From positions 16,306,001-16,370,000 of the forward strand of contig NC_083600.1 of the NCBI RefSeq assembly GCF_020882245.1: a stretch of 64,000 nucleotides of DNA. Direction: 5' to 3'. The notes beneath the pieces were generated by a model. The model saw only the letters and a list, made by a program, of their open reading frames with translations, ran no database searches and was not told the origin of the DNA. Shown in pieces: positions 25,051 through 38,206 of this stretch. This DNA is from Rhopalosiphum padi (Eukaryota; Arthropoda; Insecta; Hemiptera; Aphididae). The position numbers were made by a program, and so were the translations under genes. Every line of letters begins with the position of its first letter. Within the stretch, counting starts at the first letter, position 1.

Positions 25051-27125
25051 GACACAATGCAATTGTTATCAACCCTCTAAATTAACTAAACGCACCTATT
25101 ATCAAACTTTAAAGTAAGAACTTTATCTGCGTTCTCAATATGGATATTTTTTATGTTAAAATTCTTACGTGAATCGTGGGTATGTTAAATATCAACAAAT
25201 AAAAATGTTCTTAATTCGCTTTTTAAAATGTCGTAAGAAAACAACTAAAGAGAACACTGATAATATGTTAACATTTAAGTCTGATCTTAGGTAAAATATT
25301 CACTCTAAGCGAAATCTAACAACATGATAATGGTTCAACTAAATGCAAGTTTGCTATGGTGCAAGTGTGGTGTCCACAACGCATGTTAGCAAATAGCAAT
25401 CATTATTGTTTTCCACACGACCCTAAAATGTATATTCATTAATCTTTATTATATAGAAATATGCATATTATTTTTTAAGAAATAAATCTGAAAAACGTAC
25501 CTGTACTTGATTTTATTGTAAAAAACATATCATTTGTAAATACTTCAATACACAGATCGATTTAGGAATACAATTATAGTGTATAGCGAGTTAAATGAAC
25601 CACTTTATATAGATATTATAATATGTATTAATATACATAATATATGTTTATTGTATATATTAGAAGAAAAAAATAAAACGTTTGTTTTCCAAACAGAAAT
25701 TGTCGCGCAAAGTCCATTAAGAGTTAATGAAAAAGCATATGTATCGTATATATTATTATTAAAATCTCGTGTGCCGGGAGAAAAATAACCCGTTTCGGTG
25801 ACAGTTCGCGCAGTAAACAGTATAATGAACGACGACGTCCGGTCGTCGATATTATAATATTATATATATTTTATATGCGTATAGACAGACGCGCGAGTAT
25901 AATAAAATAATATGCGACTTTTCTTGTTTCGTAAATCGATACACTCGTCGTTTTCGTATTTACATTTTTATACTGCATTTTTTGTAGCACCTATATATTA
26001 TTGGCTGCTGCGCTCACGGTTATTGTTATCAGTTCGTCTATATAGGAACTACCTATATATAATTCCTTCGTATAATAATATTATACGGTATACACGTTTG
26101 TTGTCAACGCGATTCACATCGTGGAATTGAAATGCATTAAATTCGTAGAAAACATCGAATTTGTATTTTTTTTATAGCAAGCGTATCACGACGAATGCTC
26201 AGTGGGAGTGCCGAGAGCGGTTTTACGAAAATGTGTATAGCAATATATGACCTGGATAACATAATGCAGCAGCGTCCAAAAAATTACACACCAGATATTT
26301 AATGCGTACACCTATAGCTGAACGCCAAATGCTGTACAGCGCAGTGCTCAAAGGCGTAGCGTAAAACTTGATGACCCTTGTGATATGTGGGTATATATTA
26401 TGTAAAGTGTATTAAACTATTATATACAGTGATGTTAAAAGCTAATAACGCGATTGATTTACTACTTATGCATTTATTGAAAACATTTTATACTTAAAAA
26501 TAAACTTTTCGATCCTTCCTTTGATTAAAAATATTATATATATATATCATTTTTCGGGAGTTTTCTTTTTTAATGTCATGAAAAAAGCACTGTTCCCCCC
26601 TCCCACAATCACGCAACTCGGACGTTCATTGGGGGTCAAGGCCCCGGAGAACACTACTTAAATACGTCAATGGCAGTGTGTCAAGACATCTTCGGTTCGG
26701 TGGTTTGGCTCTCTGGCTCTCTAGATACACAAAAATAATAAACAAAACACCACAGTCTATTTCAATTTTGTTTTCGGTCAAATTTTTAAACAGAATGAAA
26801 AAATTCATGAAATGTTGTAAAAACAAGTTAAAGTGTAAAAAGCAATAAGCGTCTACAACATAAGTCGCAACATTTTAATAATAATATTCGTTTGTCTCGA
26901 AAACTTGCAGGAAAAACGGACTCGGCAGATAATCGTTATGCTTCTCAAATCTCGGATATATAGCAGATGTCGCGGACGTGTTACAAACCGCCGCGCGATG
27001 GGTTAGAAAGTAGAATATTATAATATAATATAACAATATATATATATATTATATTATATTATATGTATATAGTTAATTATCTGGGTGCCTGCAGTGTCCA
27101 GTGATTAGAACTGGTTTTCCTTAAG
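25051..27125. other. AT-rich stretch, no gene
   Basis: No recognisable gene. At about 26346-26620 the words GGCGTAGCG and CCCCCCTCCCACAATCACGC recall the ends of the GTGGCG-type hAT MITEs seen further right, but they do not align well as inverted repeats and no target duplication is present. Confidence 0.35.
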
Positions 27126-27419
27126 TATGCGTTTTTAAAAAAAAAAAAAACCTTTCCGTTTATTAATTTATACGCACAACAGTGTGGTCGTATAAAACGT
27201 ACGCTCCGGCGCATAATATATTGTATAGGAGTATATTATAGTATTTATAAATATTTTGTTCGCGACCGTGTGCGATAGGTGTACACGATGAGAAACGTTA
27301 TTATATATTAATACTATTATATTATTATGTAGCTGCAACCTGCAATATATATATACGCACCGGAGTAGGGCGGACGCGGCTCTATAGATTATCCCGCGAG
27401 TTATTCAGGTTATACTATA

Positions 27420-27461
27420 ATATATATATATGTGTGTGTGTGTGTGTGCGTGTGTGTGTGC
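27420..27461. repeat. (TA)n(TG)n compound microsatellite
   Basis: Six TA units followed by about 15 TG units with one CG interruption. Confidence 0.95.
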
Positions 27462-27494
27462 AGTTACGAGGTCGACTTGTGTTGGAATAATGTG

Positions 27495-27525
27495 TGTTAC
27501 GACTTACGACTTACGACGACGACGA
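27495..27525. repeat. Short heptamer repeat CTTACGA plus CGA run
   Basis: GTTACGA, CTTACGA, CTTACGA followed by CGACGACGAC. Confidence 0.8.
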
Positions 27526-28164
27526 CATGACAATCGGACGGGCGTCAAAATAATAAGAAACGGAAAAAACGATCTTCGCGCGTATATACATATACCCATC
27601 TCGTCTACACATATATTATAATAATATTATTATGCCGCACGTATTATTATTAACATCGCGCGCGGTCGGACGAGCCGTAATTGCGTCCGTTTCTTCTGGT
27701 ACACGAACGGTAGCCCGGACGACCCGGAGGAGACGTATGATACGCGGACGCACGACCTTACACGGCGGCGGTGGATGTTAATAATAATAATAATACGAAA
27801 CGAAATTGATGCGAAGCGCGTAATATTATAATGACGACGTGAAATAATTGAACCGTCGTTTTCCGCCGACGCTCGACACATGCCAATCCGCGTGCACACG
27901 GCGGTGTTGTTTATAGTGCCTCTGCAGCAGCGATGTGTTTATAGCATTGTGACGGAGGTGCGATCGCATCATACACACAATGCAATAATTGGGCGGTTTG
28001 ATACATAACGCGCGTTGTACATACGCGAAGAAAATCATACGTAAATACACGTGAAAACGCTGATCGTGTCGGACGATTTATTTTTTCCATTCGTCAGCGG
28101 AATGACGGCCGTCCGTCGGCGGTGCAATGGCGATGGCGCCGCGACTATATATACCGCGGGGTTT

Positions 28165-28185
28165 CTATATATATATATATATATA
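28165..28185. repeat. (TA)n microsatellite
   Basis: About ten TA units inside the CpG-rich block. Confidence 0.9.
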
Positions 28186-28470
28186 CGTATTCGACGTGCC
28201 TATATAATATTATGTGTATATACTGCGACGGGTGCTATCTCTACGTATATAGTGATGCTGCGTAAAACCCTATACGTATACTATGCCTATGCCGAAACAC
28301 CGCAAGTCACATCGATATCGCGTTTTATATATTTATTATAGTCCATTCGGTGCGCATACGATATAGACGGCCATCATATTATGGCCTCGATAGATATATT
28401 GTATAGCCTCTATGTGCAATAAGCGATAACGCGACTATACTGGCTAAGTCGTCAACGGCCACGATGGTAC

Positions 28471-30069
28471 CACTGATCGTATAGTATAATTTGCGGGCTA
28501 AATTTGGGGTGTGTTTTGAACTTTTTTAAGCCGTCGCTATAATCAATATTAAATTGGTAGAGTTTAATCTGTAACGAATTGCAAGATTGAGAGTGTTTCA
28601 CGGAAAGTTATTCAAAATCTCGTGCTCATCCCTGGTAACTTTAACGATAAACATATTAATACGGATCGATCAAAACCGTTTAGAAACATTAAGAGACTTA
28701 ACTATTTATATTATCATCCAATAATATTATATTATATCAATGATATCAATAAGATCACTACCGATGGAAACGTTTGTTTGTTTTTGTCATATTTTCCTCA
28801 CTTAAACGTCGGAATAACGGCGGTCATAGACATGACATTAATATTGTCTTATGGAATTTTATATTATTTAACTACAAATAGTGTACGCGTGAATATTACA
28901 TAGTATTACATTATAATATAATATAATCTTTTTAGAGATGCATAACATCAATTATCTAACTTTTCAACAAACAAAAACCTATGGAATATGACTTACGGGT
29001 AAAATATATAATAAATACAACATAGTACGATGAATACCCACATTTTTTCATGGTTTTGGATAATATTTTCTATGATGGGGAAATGTTATCCCTCTTGCAT
29101 ACCTCTATATAATTGTCGTTCGTGTGTCGTATCAATATCCAGCAAGTATATATATATGCGGCGAACAGGTGGTGCATACAAATTGCACATGCAGATTCCT
29201 AAATGTAACTAAATGTGCTTGTGAATGCGTACGCTTAGGATCTACATACGCCATTTAATAGCCGTATGTGGCTGTGCATTTTATAATATAGTAATATTAT
29301 AAAAACCGAATCGCTCGGAACGACTCAATTAACAACACAGACGTCCGTTTTTTCGCCGATCGTTTTCACACACATATTATAATATATACTGCCACCGCCG
29401 CCGTTTTGTACACGACGCTGCAGCACGCACGTAGCATATTATGATATACCTAATAATAGGTACCTATACACTATTTTCGTGTATCCGTGCACAGCTCTTA
29501 CTTGTGCATATTATTATTATATTATAAATGACGTGTTTATATCATAATATTATATATAGTAAAATGTTACACGGCGAACACTGCAGCGCACCCGTGCACT
29601 GTGCAAACGGTTTAACTCCTAAAGAATTACCAAATTTGGAGAGAACAATAATATAACATCACGAGTTTCCGTATAATACAATATATAATATTATGACACA
29701 GAGTCAAATTCAGTTCAGGACCAATATGAAACTTGTGACACATATTATACATAGTTAGTCTTGTGCAGCTCCCGTTAAATTTCTAAACGAACATATAGTT
29801 CGTTCATAAAAAATGAAAACTACAAAAACTAAAATACAAAATTTGTTTATTTGAGTAAACGAAATAAATAACATCGTAATATACTGTTTATCAATGATTC
29901 CAAACCGTGTAGTTATCGATTTGGGGTGCGCACGAAATATTATAATAATAGTTATCGTGGATTATATTATATGGTTTATAATAGGAAACGAGACGCCCGT
30001 TCGCATACACAAATATACATAATATATACATATTATGTATCCTGTGCATAGGTATTTTATAATTTAGAA
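28471..30069. other. AT-rich stretch, no gene
   Basis: Nothing recognisable. Open frames near 28622 and 29030 lack splice support and have low-complexity Tyr/Ile-rich translations. Confidence 0.35.
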
Positions 30070-30078
30070 CTAACAGAT

Positions 30079-30098
30079 CTTTCGACGTCTGTCGAAAG
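30079..30098. repeat. Perfect short hairpin
   Basis: CTTTCGAC, a GTCT loop, then GTCGAAAG. It lies in a CpG-richer spot upstream of the candidate exon at 30243. Eight GC-containing pairs could form a stable stem in RNA or DNA; no function is known. Confidence 0.7.
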
Positions 30099-30242
30099 CA
30101 GAGGCGGCGCGAACGGGGACGGATGACACTATAAACCAGCTATAGTTAGACGCCACTGCAGCAGCCGGCGCCGTTCAATGTTTTTATGACAGTTACGATG
30201 AACAGCAGATAAGGACCATTTTTTGCTTTGACTTTGTTCCAG

Positions 30243-30470
30243 CGGCGTTTTATTTTTAGCTATATAGATTTATTCGAAAAGCCTGCGACGCTCTATAAAG
30301 CTCAATCGTATGATGTTTGTCACATTCCACTTGTTTATTGCTTGCGGACTCTGAACGGAGAAAAGAAAAAGGAATATTGTATAATACATGAAATATTAAC
30401 TACGAGACATTTAGTTCCACAAAAAGTCGCAGATACATTAATCCGTATAATATTTACTGAAATACAATAG
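30243..30470 (+). CDS. Candidate terminal exon of an unidentified gene
   Basis: A strong acceptor (TTTTTTGCTTTGACTTTGTTCCAG ending, in two parts: the pyrimidine run and CAG at 30240-30242) is followed by 75 sense codons and TAG. The translation has mixed, protein-like composition: it begins RRFIFSYIDLFEKPATLYKA, continues QSYDVCHIPLVYCLRTLNGE, and ends VADTLIRIIFTEIQ. An AATAAA is present at 30473-30478, directly after the stop, but that would leave a very short 3' UTR. I recognise no domain or family. Frames of this length do arise by chance at this base composition, so the support is the coincidence of acceptor, frame, composition and poly(A) signal. If real, upstream exons should lie to the left on the plus strand. 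Confidence 0.25.
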   Translation, partial: RRFIFSYIDLFEKPATLYKAQSYDVCHIPLVYCLRTLNGEKKKEYCIIHEILTTRHLVPQKVADTLIRIIFTEIQ

Positions 30471-31040
30471 CTAATAAAAAGGCAGTGAATTAAGAGAAAA
30501 AAAAATTAAGGTTAAAATTGTGAAAAGACCTAATATAAGTATATTGAATTTTTTTTTTTAACAAAATTCTATATTTAGCCATCTGTTACAATATTGAATT
30601 AAAAAAAAAAAAAAAATTATAAATTTATTGGTAGACATAATATTAGAGATAGTTCATATTTTGATTTATTATTGAACGCGTTTGAATCCATACTTCATGT
30701 AATTACAATCCATAACGTTATTTGTATAAACATTCGCCAATCGAGGATGTATATTTTCTATGTTTTAATCATGACTTGCTCCCACCGTTTATAGAATTCT
30801 ACACTGCGTCTTGGAAAAATGGTAACCAATAAGTTATGTCATTTAAAACCGTAATAAACCACGCAGCTATATGTATCGACAATTGATTAACAATTTTTGA
30901 CATAATATATTCAGATGTTTTATGTAACTATACCTATATTATATATTATTATTATTATTTAAAGTGATAATAATTATAATTATAATAGACAATGCCCAAC
31001 TTTCGACGCTGTGTACGGTATATGTTATGTATAATTTATA

Positions 31041-31068
31041 TTATATTATATATATATATATATATATG
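31041..31068. repeat. (TA)n microsatellite
   Basis: About 12 TA units. Confidence 0.9.
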
Positions 31069-31380
31069 CGATTCGACATCATGATGCGAACGCGATATCG
31101 TATATACAACACATTGTATGGATCTCGATCGCTGCTGACAAGAACGAACCCGTTACGACGGCCGATGATAAAATATTATACATCCGGATGCACTTATACA
31201 ATAAAATATATATTTCCATTCAAGCGTATTATACTATTAAAATAAATACTTATTATAGTTATTTACTATAGAGAATATTAGAGAGTGTTGTTGCTAAACC
31301 ACGAAGGTGCAGTAACGGAGGGATATCACGGAGTAGGTTTTTTGCAAATAAATAAACGTATCTCTTTCTCGTCCTTTCTA

Positions 31381-31393
31381 CCCTCTCTCTCAC

Positions 31394-31428
<35 letters not shown>
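31381..31428. repeat. (CT)n(CA)n compound microsatellite
   Basis: About 16 CT units with one interruption, passing into seven CA units. Pyrimidine-rich on the plus strand. Confidence 0.95.
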
Positions 31429-34350
31429 AACATACACTGCACTCCAAGTCAGGTTGTAGTGTACTTTGGTGCAACTATTTTTATAAATAATATAGTGTCA
31501 AATAACACACGCTGCACATTCGATGATGGACGAATATTGAACAAATCCCAACGTATATATAATACTTACACGGACGACCCACAGACCCACTGAGGCGACA
31601 AACTTGCGATATACCTATAATACTAATTATATATATATAAAATATCGCCACATCATGGAAGTATGTCATTAAAATATGCGTAAAAAGAGAAACCGTTTGG
31701 CTTTTGATACTGCGGATATGAATAAATTAATATTATTATCAATTTTTGCGTCGGAACTGTTATCTCTTCATTCCTAGTCTAACGATGTATATAGTTGGGA
31801 AGAAACGTATATGAAAATATATTTTATTTTTTTTGTGTATACTGTCCGACCACAGAAAAAAACGAATTTTACTCCTCTATTGCAGTATATATTATAGGTA
31901 TGAGACCACTGAAACGATCACATATTTTCGACCGCTTGACAAGTAATCAGTTTATGGCTGGCTTTTCAGCGGGATAGTGCTTTTTATCGACATTTCATCT
32001 TTCTTTGGCGATTGGCCCAGATATATTATAATATGCCCGCAGTAAATATACTCGTGTGAAGTCGGTTAATGATCGCGGTCACGCGACGAAATCATAATAA
32101 TATAATTTCACGATAGTGCGCCTAAATAATTATAGGTGCCTTATTACTATATAATATTATGTCCACAATAAATTTACATTTTAAATATCAAAAAACACTT
32201 TACCGCATCAACAACACGTTTATAATAAATATCACGTTATCACTATATATTATAATAAACCGTTCTATTCGGTTATTAGAACCAAATCGTGATCGATCGA
32301 TATATAATGGATGCTTAACCATTATTGACGACTTTAAAACATATAGTCTCCTTAGGGGGAAAATAATCGTTAATAAAGTCGCACATCGTTTAAAATATGT
32401 ATAGTATTACCTATATATATTAAGCATTTGATGAAAATAACAAATTCAAAACTTATAATATGATCGATGATCGTACTACATATAACACAACGACGGGGAT
32501 GGGCAGGGTATAATTACTACATAGTTACTTATTATCTATAACAGCGATGTTTTAGTGTGTGTACGCATTCGCGAGTCAACATCATATTTGATTCACCGCG
32601 AAACGGCGTGTGAGGGAAAAAAAACACGTTTAAATTTATCGCAATTTTCTTTCAATTTAATAATCACGGGCTGAGACCTGAGATGAGGATATACATAACA
32701 ATGATTTATCACCGCCAGTGTACGCCTCTGTATGTACGTATATACTATCAACTATAACGTACATCGTGTGACCCGAAACGCGACGACGATTATAAATCGT
32801 GCAGATGTGAGGGCATGCTGCAAAACGTTTCGCCTCATCTGCATCGGCGTTAAAGTCACCGCAGCGCGCTAAATGATAGTATTGTAGTCGCAGGACGAAG
32901 GTGCACTGAAGAAAAAGAAAAAAAACTGTTTGCGAGCGTATCGAAATTATTACCATAATATTTTACACCGGTGAACTCATATACACACATTTATATGTAT
33001 GCATTACTGACGCAGATTCCTATTGGGTAATTATACATTTATACGTACACATTATATTTATTATGATAAAAAGTTTATACGCGCGTAATTCGTTTGTGTA
33101 TTGAATTATTGCTATTATAAATACAGATAAAATTTATTAATATGCGCATAGGTGCGCAGTGCGCTTATAAAATGCACAACTGAAGCGGTGCATGATACAC
33201 GCATGCTGCTCGTATGTCTTAACCATCGTAATTCATTGTGTATTATAATAAAATAAAATATAAACTTCGCATTGTGATGATAAGACAGCATACGTATATT
33301 ATAACACATATTTCATTTGCAGGTTGGTAAAACCAAGACGATATATCCTCAGTGACTGTAGCGTTTCCGTATAGAAGAATCACAACAGTTGACGGTGCAA
33401 TTGCTGCGTATAGTACGAGTGACCAATAAAATTGAAATAAAAATATACCTACAAAATGTTTATTTATGTCATTCTTTGACGTGAAAATCAAGACGTAAAA
33501 TAATAATATTGGCACATCTATATATTATTGTACTAAGTACAATATATGCACACAGGACGTTTCAATTTGGATTTTCTAACAAGAGGTAAACCCGAATTTT
33601 AATTTTAATTAGCGACACGGTATACTATATACTATCTATATATATCTCCTACCAGCACCGTGAATAGATAACAGTGCAATAACACTAATAACACACTTTA
33701 ATTCTGGGCATTTTATAATGTACAATAATATATAATAATGTGCCATTCGTTGTATTATATCGTACACACAAACAAACGCTTCGTTGTACCTATATAGGCA
33801 TTGTACAAGCTATATACTAATAATATTATCACATGGGCAACTATCCAAATTTTCTGTTAAGTTCAAGTGTTACGCACTTGTCATCCGGTACGGTTTTCTA
33901 CATTTTCGATCTAAACCAGACGTGACTATAGAGCTACTTATAATGTTTTTTTATAGGTCATCCTTTTCTCTTTTTTTTTTTTTGCAGGGGGATTATACAT
34001 TCTTAACATAATATAATAATATTCTCAGCTAAAACAGAACTCGTACCGATATTTCGTTTTTTTTTCTTTTAACGCGTCGGGTTTAGTGTTATACCGATTC
34101 ATATACCGATAATTTGTAACTTTTACTATTTCATTTCAAGACCGAAAACATGTAAAAACTAGTACCTCGTTTTTAGAGGAAAATAGCTACTCTGTAATCT
34201 AATCCGATAAAGAAATACGACAGTCTCCGTGTAACGGCAGTTGATGAACTTGATATCATTTATATAATTGGTTTAATCTCGAAATTCCATCGGAATAGTA
34301 ATTCGTTTCTCGCCGTGAGGTCGTAAAACAAAGTTCGTTCTTGTGCCAAA

Positions 34351-34374
34351 TTCTATACATAGATATGTATAGAA
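34351..34374. repeat. Near-perfect palindrome
   Basis: TTCTATACATA and its exact reverse complement TATGTATAGAA are separated by GA. Confidence 0.75.
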
Positions 34375-35259
34375 TCGTATCTTTTTTTTTGTTAATTGTC
34401 AAACGAATTGATCAGCAGTGGCTGAAACACCGTGCACAGATGAAACGAGATCACCCTTCGGTATTTCGTCCTCAACAAATAACGTAATTAGGTTTCGCGC
34501 GTCATTCCATTTCGGTTAGAAACGTTACTAAGGTATGATGCTTTTCCGGACATTCAATCGGACATTTAAATGAAAATACCTTACTTATAGATACCTAGAA
34601 ATTGTTGAGCAATGATTTTAGTGATATAGTCGAATCTAAGTCGTTTCCTACGTCGGCGACGATGACGACAAATATAATATATTGATTACTGCAACATATC
34701 CAACACCTGTTGTGACTGTAAATCAATGTTGTTAATATAGTGTTGTATTATGCATCAAATAGCTGGTTTCGACGAATTATTTATAAATTACAATCTGCCG
34801 TATAGTGTCACGATGCTAACGATTTTTAAAGGACTATGAACTCATGAATGCAATTTTGACGAACACTTATGCATTAGATAATTGAAAATCAAAAAGATAA
34901 AAATATAGAAAAAATTCATTATAAAACGTTGTTTTATATTTTAAAGATATAGTACTCAACAGGCTTATTATTTATTTTATTTTTTCAATACGTTTTTAAG
35001 GTAATTAAAGTAGCCGAAGTTATAGTAGTTTTTCCAAATCATCATTTGTGTAAATCAAATAATATACCATTCAATTTACACTTTAAAAAGTATGTAATTT
35101 ATATGATTTTCCAAATAACTTTACTTAGTAGGTATTCATTTCTAAAACACAACTTAGAAAATTAAATAATCATTTGAAAAATGATCGTAAAAAATTTAGT
35201 ACAGTATGGAATTTATAACATTATGACAACACGCTTATAGTACGTCAATATGCAATATT

Positions 35260-36110
35260 TTCTACTGAACAAAAATACATCAAATACCTAACGTACGGCG
35301 CATCGATTTCACTTGTTACTATAGTTAACGATGCGATGCGTGCATATAATATAAATGCATCGCGGATAACAAGTAACACAACCCACTATATAATATGATA
35401 TTATGCGGTATATATAAGGTGTACCTATTACGAGAATGCATTTTTCTTATCACAATCTATTCCGCTTCGACAGCATAGAGATAGCAAAATTAATTTTCAA
35501 ATAAAACGCACATTCCTTAATGCGGTTCACAAGACGCTCTTTTGGACGATTGGATTACACACATATTATATGCTCTCGCCAGAGACAACTACGTAAAAAC
35601 GCTCGGATGGCCGCCACTGATTGGTGATGGCGTGTGTGTATGTGTGTGTGTGTGGTGCACAATTTTCCGTCTATGGCCGAGCTAGCCGATGTACACACAG
35701 GTTCGCTGGTGATGATAAGACCCGATAAAAAGTTTAAAATGTACGACGGAACCGCGGTGACGTTATCACGGTGGAAGCCACGCCGTCGTACAGTGTCACC
35801 GCCGTGAAGCATTGTCCAAGTTGCAGCACAATTATTCCGATCGTGCGATCTCTAAACTCGGAAATCGTTTTAATGCGAATCCGTGAAAACCCACATCAAT
35901 CGCTTTCTTTTCCATTGTTTTTCTACACGACGATCGAATCGATCTCGCGACGTTGTATGCGATAAAACCTGTGTGAAGTTGGCCGCCCCTTTCCCACCAC
36001 GGCCTATCGTACCAAACAAATTACAAGTTATATTGCCCTTTAATTATAAGTTCAATCTCAGGATTTGGAAGATATGACCGGATGACCTCGTGGTGACCTG
36101 ACGATTTCAA
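35260..36110. promoter_or_regulatory. CpG-richer patch, possible regulatory region
   Basis: CpG and GC content are raised compared with the flanks. A minus-strand ATG frame from 35812 has a protein-like start (MLHGGDTVRRRGFHRDNVTA) but then reads through the (TG)n repeat at 35631-35654, and no splice pair rescues it. Composition suggests a regulatory or unrecognised first-exon region. Confidence 0.2.
35631..35654. repeat. (TG)n microsatellite
   Basis: About 11 TG units with one TA interruption. Confidence 0.9.
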
Positions 36111-36633
36111 TCCCAAATTCTTACAAATCAGTCTCTAACTTAAACAGGGCGGGTCCATTTTCAAATATTTCAAGTATAATTATAGTATAATAATACAAGG
36201 TAGGTATGCGCCAAACTTGGCGGGTGGTTAAAAAGAGAATGAATATAATAAAAAAGTACGTACGTCGATAAAGATGCATCAATCAATAAATAGAATAATG
36301 ATAAAAAATTAAATAATATTAATTGGTTGATGATAACGCATCCAGACAATAATATGTAAAATATAAGATATAAAATATAGTAAAATCACTACAGTATATA
36401 ATATTATATTTTTTATAATTATAGGACATTTTAGCAACAAATGAATAATATCTGTTTAAATAAAATAAAAATTAGACATAATATGAATAATTATTTTACT
36501 TTTTTGTAATTACATATACCTAGAAATTAAGCGACCAGAATTTAATCAACAGATACGCGCAAAATGTGATCCTCTAGCCATACTCTATTTTTATAATGCG
36601 GAACGCAACACTACAACACTGACTAAAAAATTT

Positions 36634-36759
36634 GGAGGAAAATAGACATAATTTTAATCAAAAATATTGTGGAGGAAAATGGAAACCAACCTTTTTTTTT
36701 TTTTTTGGAGAAAAATGGACAGTGGAGGAAAACGGTATCTCTTTTTTGGGAGAAAATGG
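36634..36759. repeat. Cluster of five GGAGGAAAATGG-like motifs
   Basis: Variants of GGAGGAAAATGG begin at 36634, 36671, 36707, 36724 and 36748, all in the same orientation, with irregular spacing (17 to 37 bases). This looks like a decayed tandem array or the remains of a purine-rich transposon body. Confidence 0.65.
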
Positions 36760-37350
36760 CTACGGTCCTTAAACAGCACCCTACGGACGCATAGTAAACT
36801 TTTAAATTCTGGACTTACCTAACGAACCTAACCGAACTTAAAACTACTTGTAATTATAGGACTATAACTATAACACAAAGTTCTGGACAATTTTTCCATG
36901 GTGCAAGGAGGGGGAAACGTTACACACGTTGTGTTAAAGCATACAGCTGGTGCGTATAAGTATTACAATAATATTACGTACCGTTTCAATACTCTCCTAA
37001 AACAAATTCAGACGAATTCAGTATGATTCCGTTGATACAAACGACGTGAACCAATTATATGGCAACAATTTTCGCTCTCAGGACCCAGATAGACTCAAAT
37101 CATTTAATTTTATCTACTGTTTTTTTCCTATTCTTCCTAAATTATAGTCACACCACCGTGCGCGTATGGTTGCTGCAATAATTATTATCCCACGGGATAT
37201 GTCGATAATATTTTCGTGTTGTTTTCTCGCGTGGACGAGAGCCGCTCGCTGCAGATCGGCGGCAACAAGTCGGTTAAAAACCGGATCTCACTACGACTAC
37301 TTATTATTATAATATGCACATGACGATAACACTACCAAAAATTACACTAC

Positions 37351-37353
37351 CTA

Positions 37354-37381
<28 letters not shown>
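37351..37381. repeat. (ATT)n microsatellite
   Basis: About ten perfect ATT units. Confidence 0.95.
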
Positions 37382-37384
<3 letters not shown>

Positions 37385-37792
37385 ACGTGATATTGCAGGA
37401 CATGTTGTACACAATATTATACATAAAAAATAAGCATAATCAAAAAAAAAAATTGAAGGTAAATTCTTCTCTGACAACTTCCGTCGCCGATGTCCGACTG
37501 CCGCCTCCCTGCCAATGTACCGCGCACGATACGATCGATCGCCATTACAGCTTCACAAACACACGCTTGCGAGAATCTTGATTTTTTGACATAAAAACGT
37601 ATTAAATATTGCGGTATATCAAATATTTGAAAAATAAATTACTTACATAGCATATATTAAAGTGAGACAGATTTTAAAACGTTCATGAATCATAAGATAC
37701 ACACAGCACAGAGCAAAAAAAATTACGTGCATGAATTGGACATGCACATAGAATAATGAACTACACGTGTATATCAAGGATAGATCATAGAT

Positions 37793-37814
37793 CACAGATT
37801 TATATAAATCTGTG
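37793..37814. repeat. Perfect 22-base palindrome
   Basis: CACAGATTTAT is followed immediately by its reverse complement ATAAATCTGTG, with no loop. Confidence 0.8.
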
Positions 37815-38206
37815 GGATAGATATAATAGCTAGGTTAAATGCATTTCCTCTACGGACTCTAACTGTTGGTTGCCCATGCAAATGCCCAAGAAGGCATCAC
37901 TACGTTTAAAACAGAAAAACAAATTAAGTGAAGTATACAAAAAAGTTGTGCATAACTTATTACGTATTAGGTATCTAAATTCAATTTTTTTCTAAATATT
38001 CTCTATCTTGTTTTTTATTTCATGACAAATAGCTTTACTTTTTAGTTTAGTAAAAAATGTCAACGTAAATGAGTTATTTTTGTGGTCTTTGTGTGAGGTA
38101 GCATTTGAGCAATATTTTCATATACGTTATATTATATTATAACCCATTACACATTATTCCCTCCCGAAAATAAGACAATTTCCCACGTGCATATTATACT
38201 ATATCA

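Larger units (their letters stand above)
27126..28470. promoter_or_regulatory. CpG-rich block, possible regulatory region
   Basis: Over roughly 1.3 kb the sequence is rich in CpG and in short GC-rich words (GACGACGACGAC, CCGCCGACG, CGGCGGTGG), separated by TA runs. Several frames are open on both strands because stops are rarer in such sequence; none has a convincing splice pair or family match. By analogy with the 41-44 kb block this may be an unmethylated regulatory or promoter region. That is inference from composition only. Confidence 0.25.
30481..35259. other. AT-rich stretch with mixed patches, no gene
   Basis: No gene was supported. A slightly CpG-richer patch spans about 32.5-33.4 kb. 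A near-ideal acceptor tract (T run and GCAG ending at 33987) is followed by stop codons in every frame within a few tens of bases. A 24-base near-palindrome lies at 34351-34374. Confidence 0.35.
36111..38206. other. AT-rich stretch with repeat motifs
   Basis: No gene seen. It holds the GGAGGAAAATGG motif cluster, an (ATT)n run, a 22-base palindrome and a CpG-richer spot at about 37.15-37.55 kb. Confidence 0.35.

Noticed and set aside
26346..26620. Possible MITE with GGCGTAGCG left and CCCCCCTCCCACAATCACGC right ends
   Set aside because: The two ends do not align as inverted repeats beyond a few bases and there is no target duplication; at best a decayed relative of the 45-kb MITE.
33961..34010. 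Near-ideal acceptor (long T run, GCAG)
   Set aside because: Stops occur within a few codons in every frame downstream.
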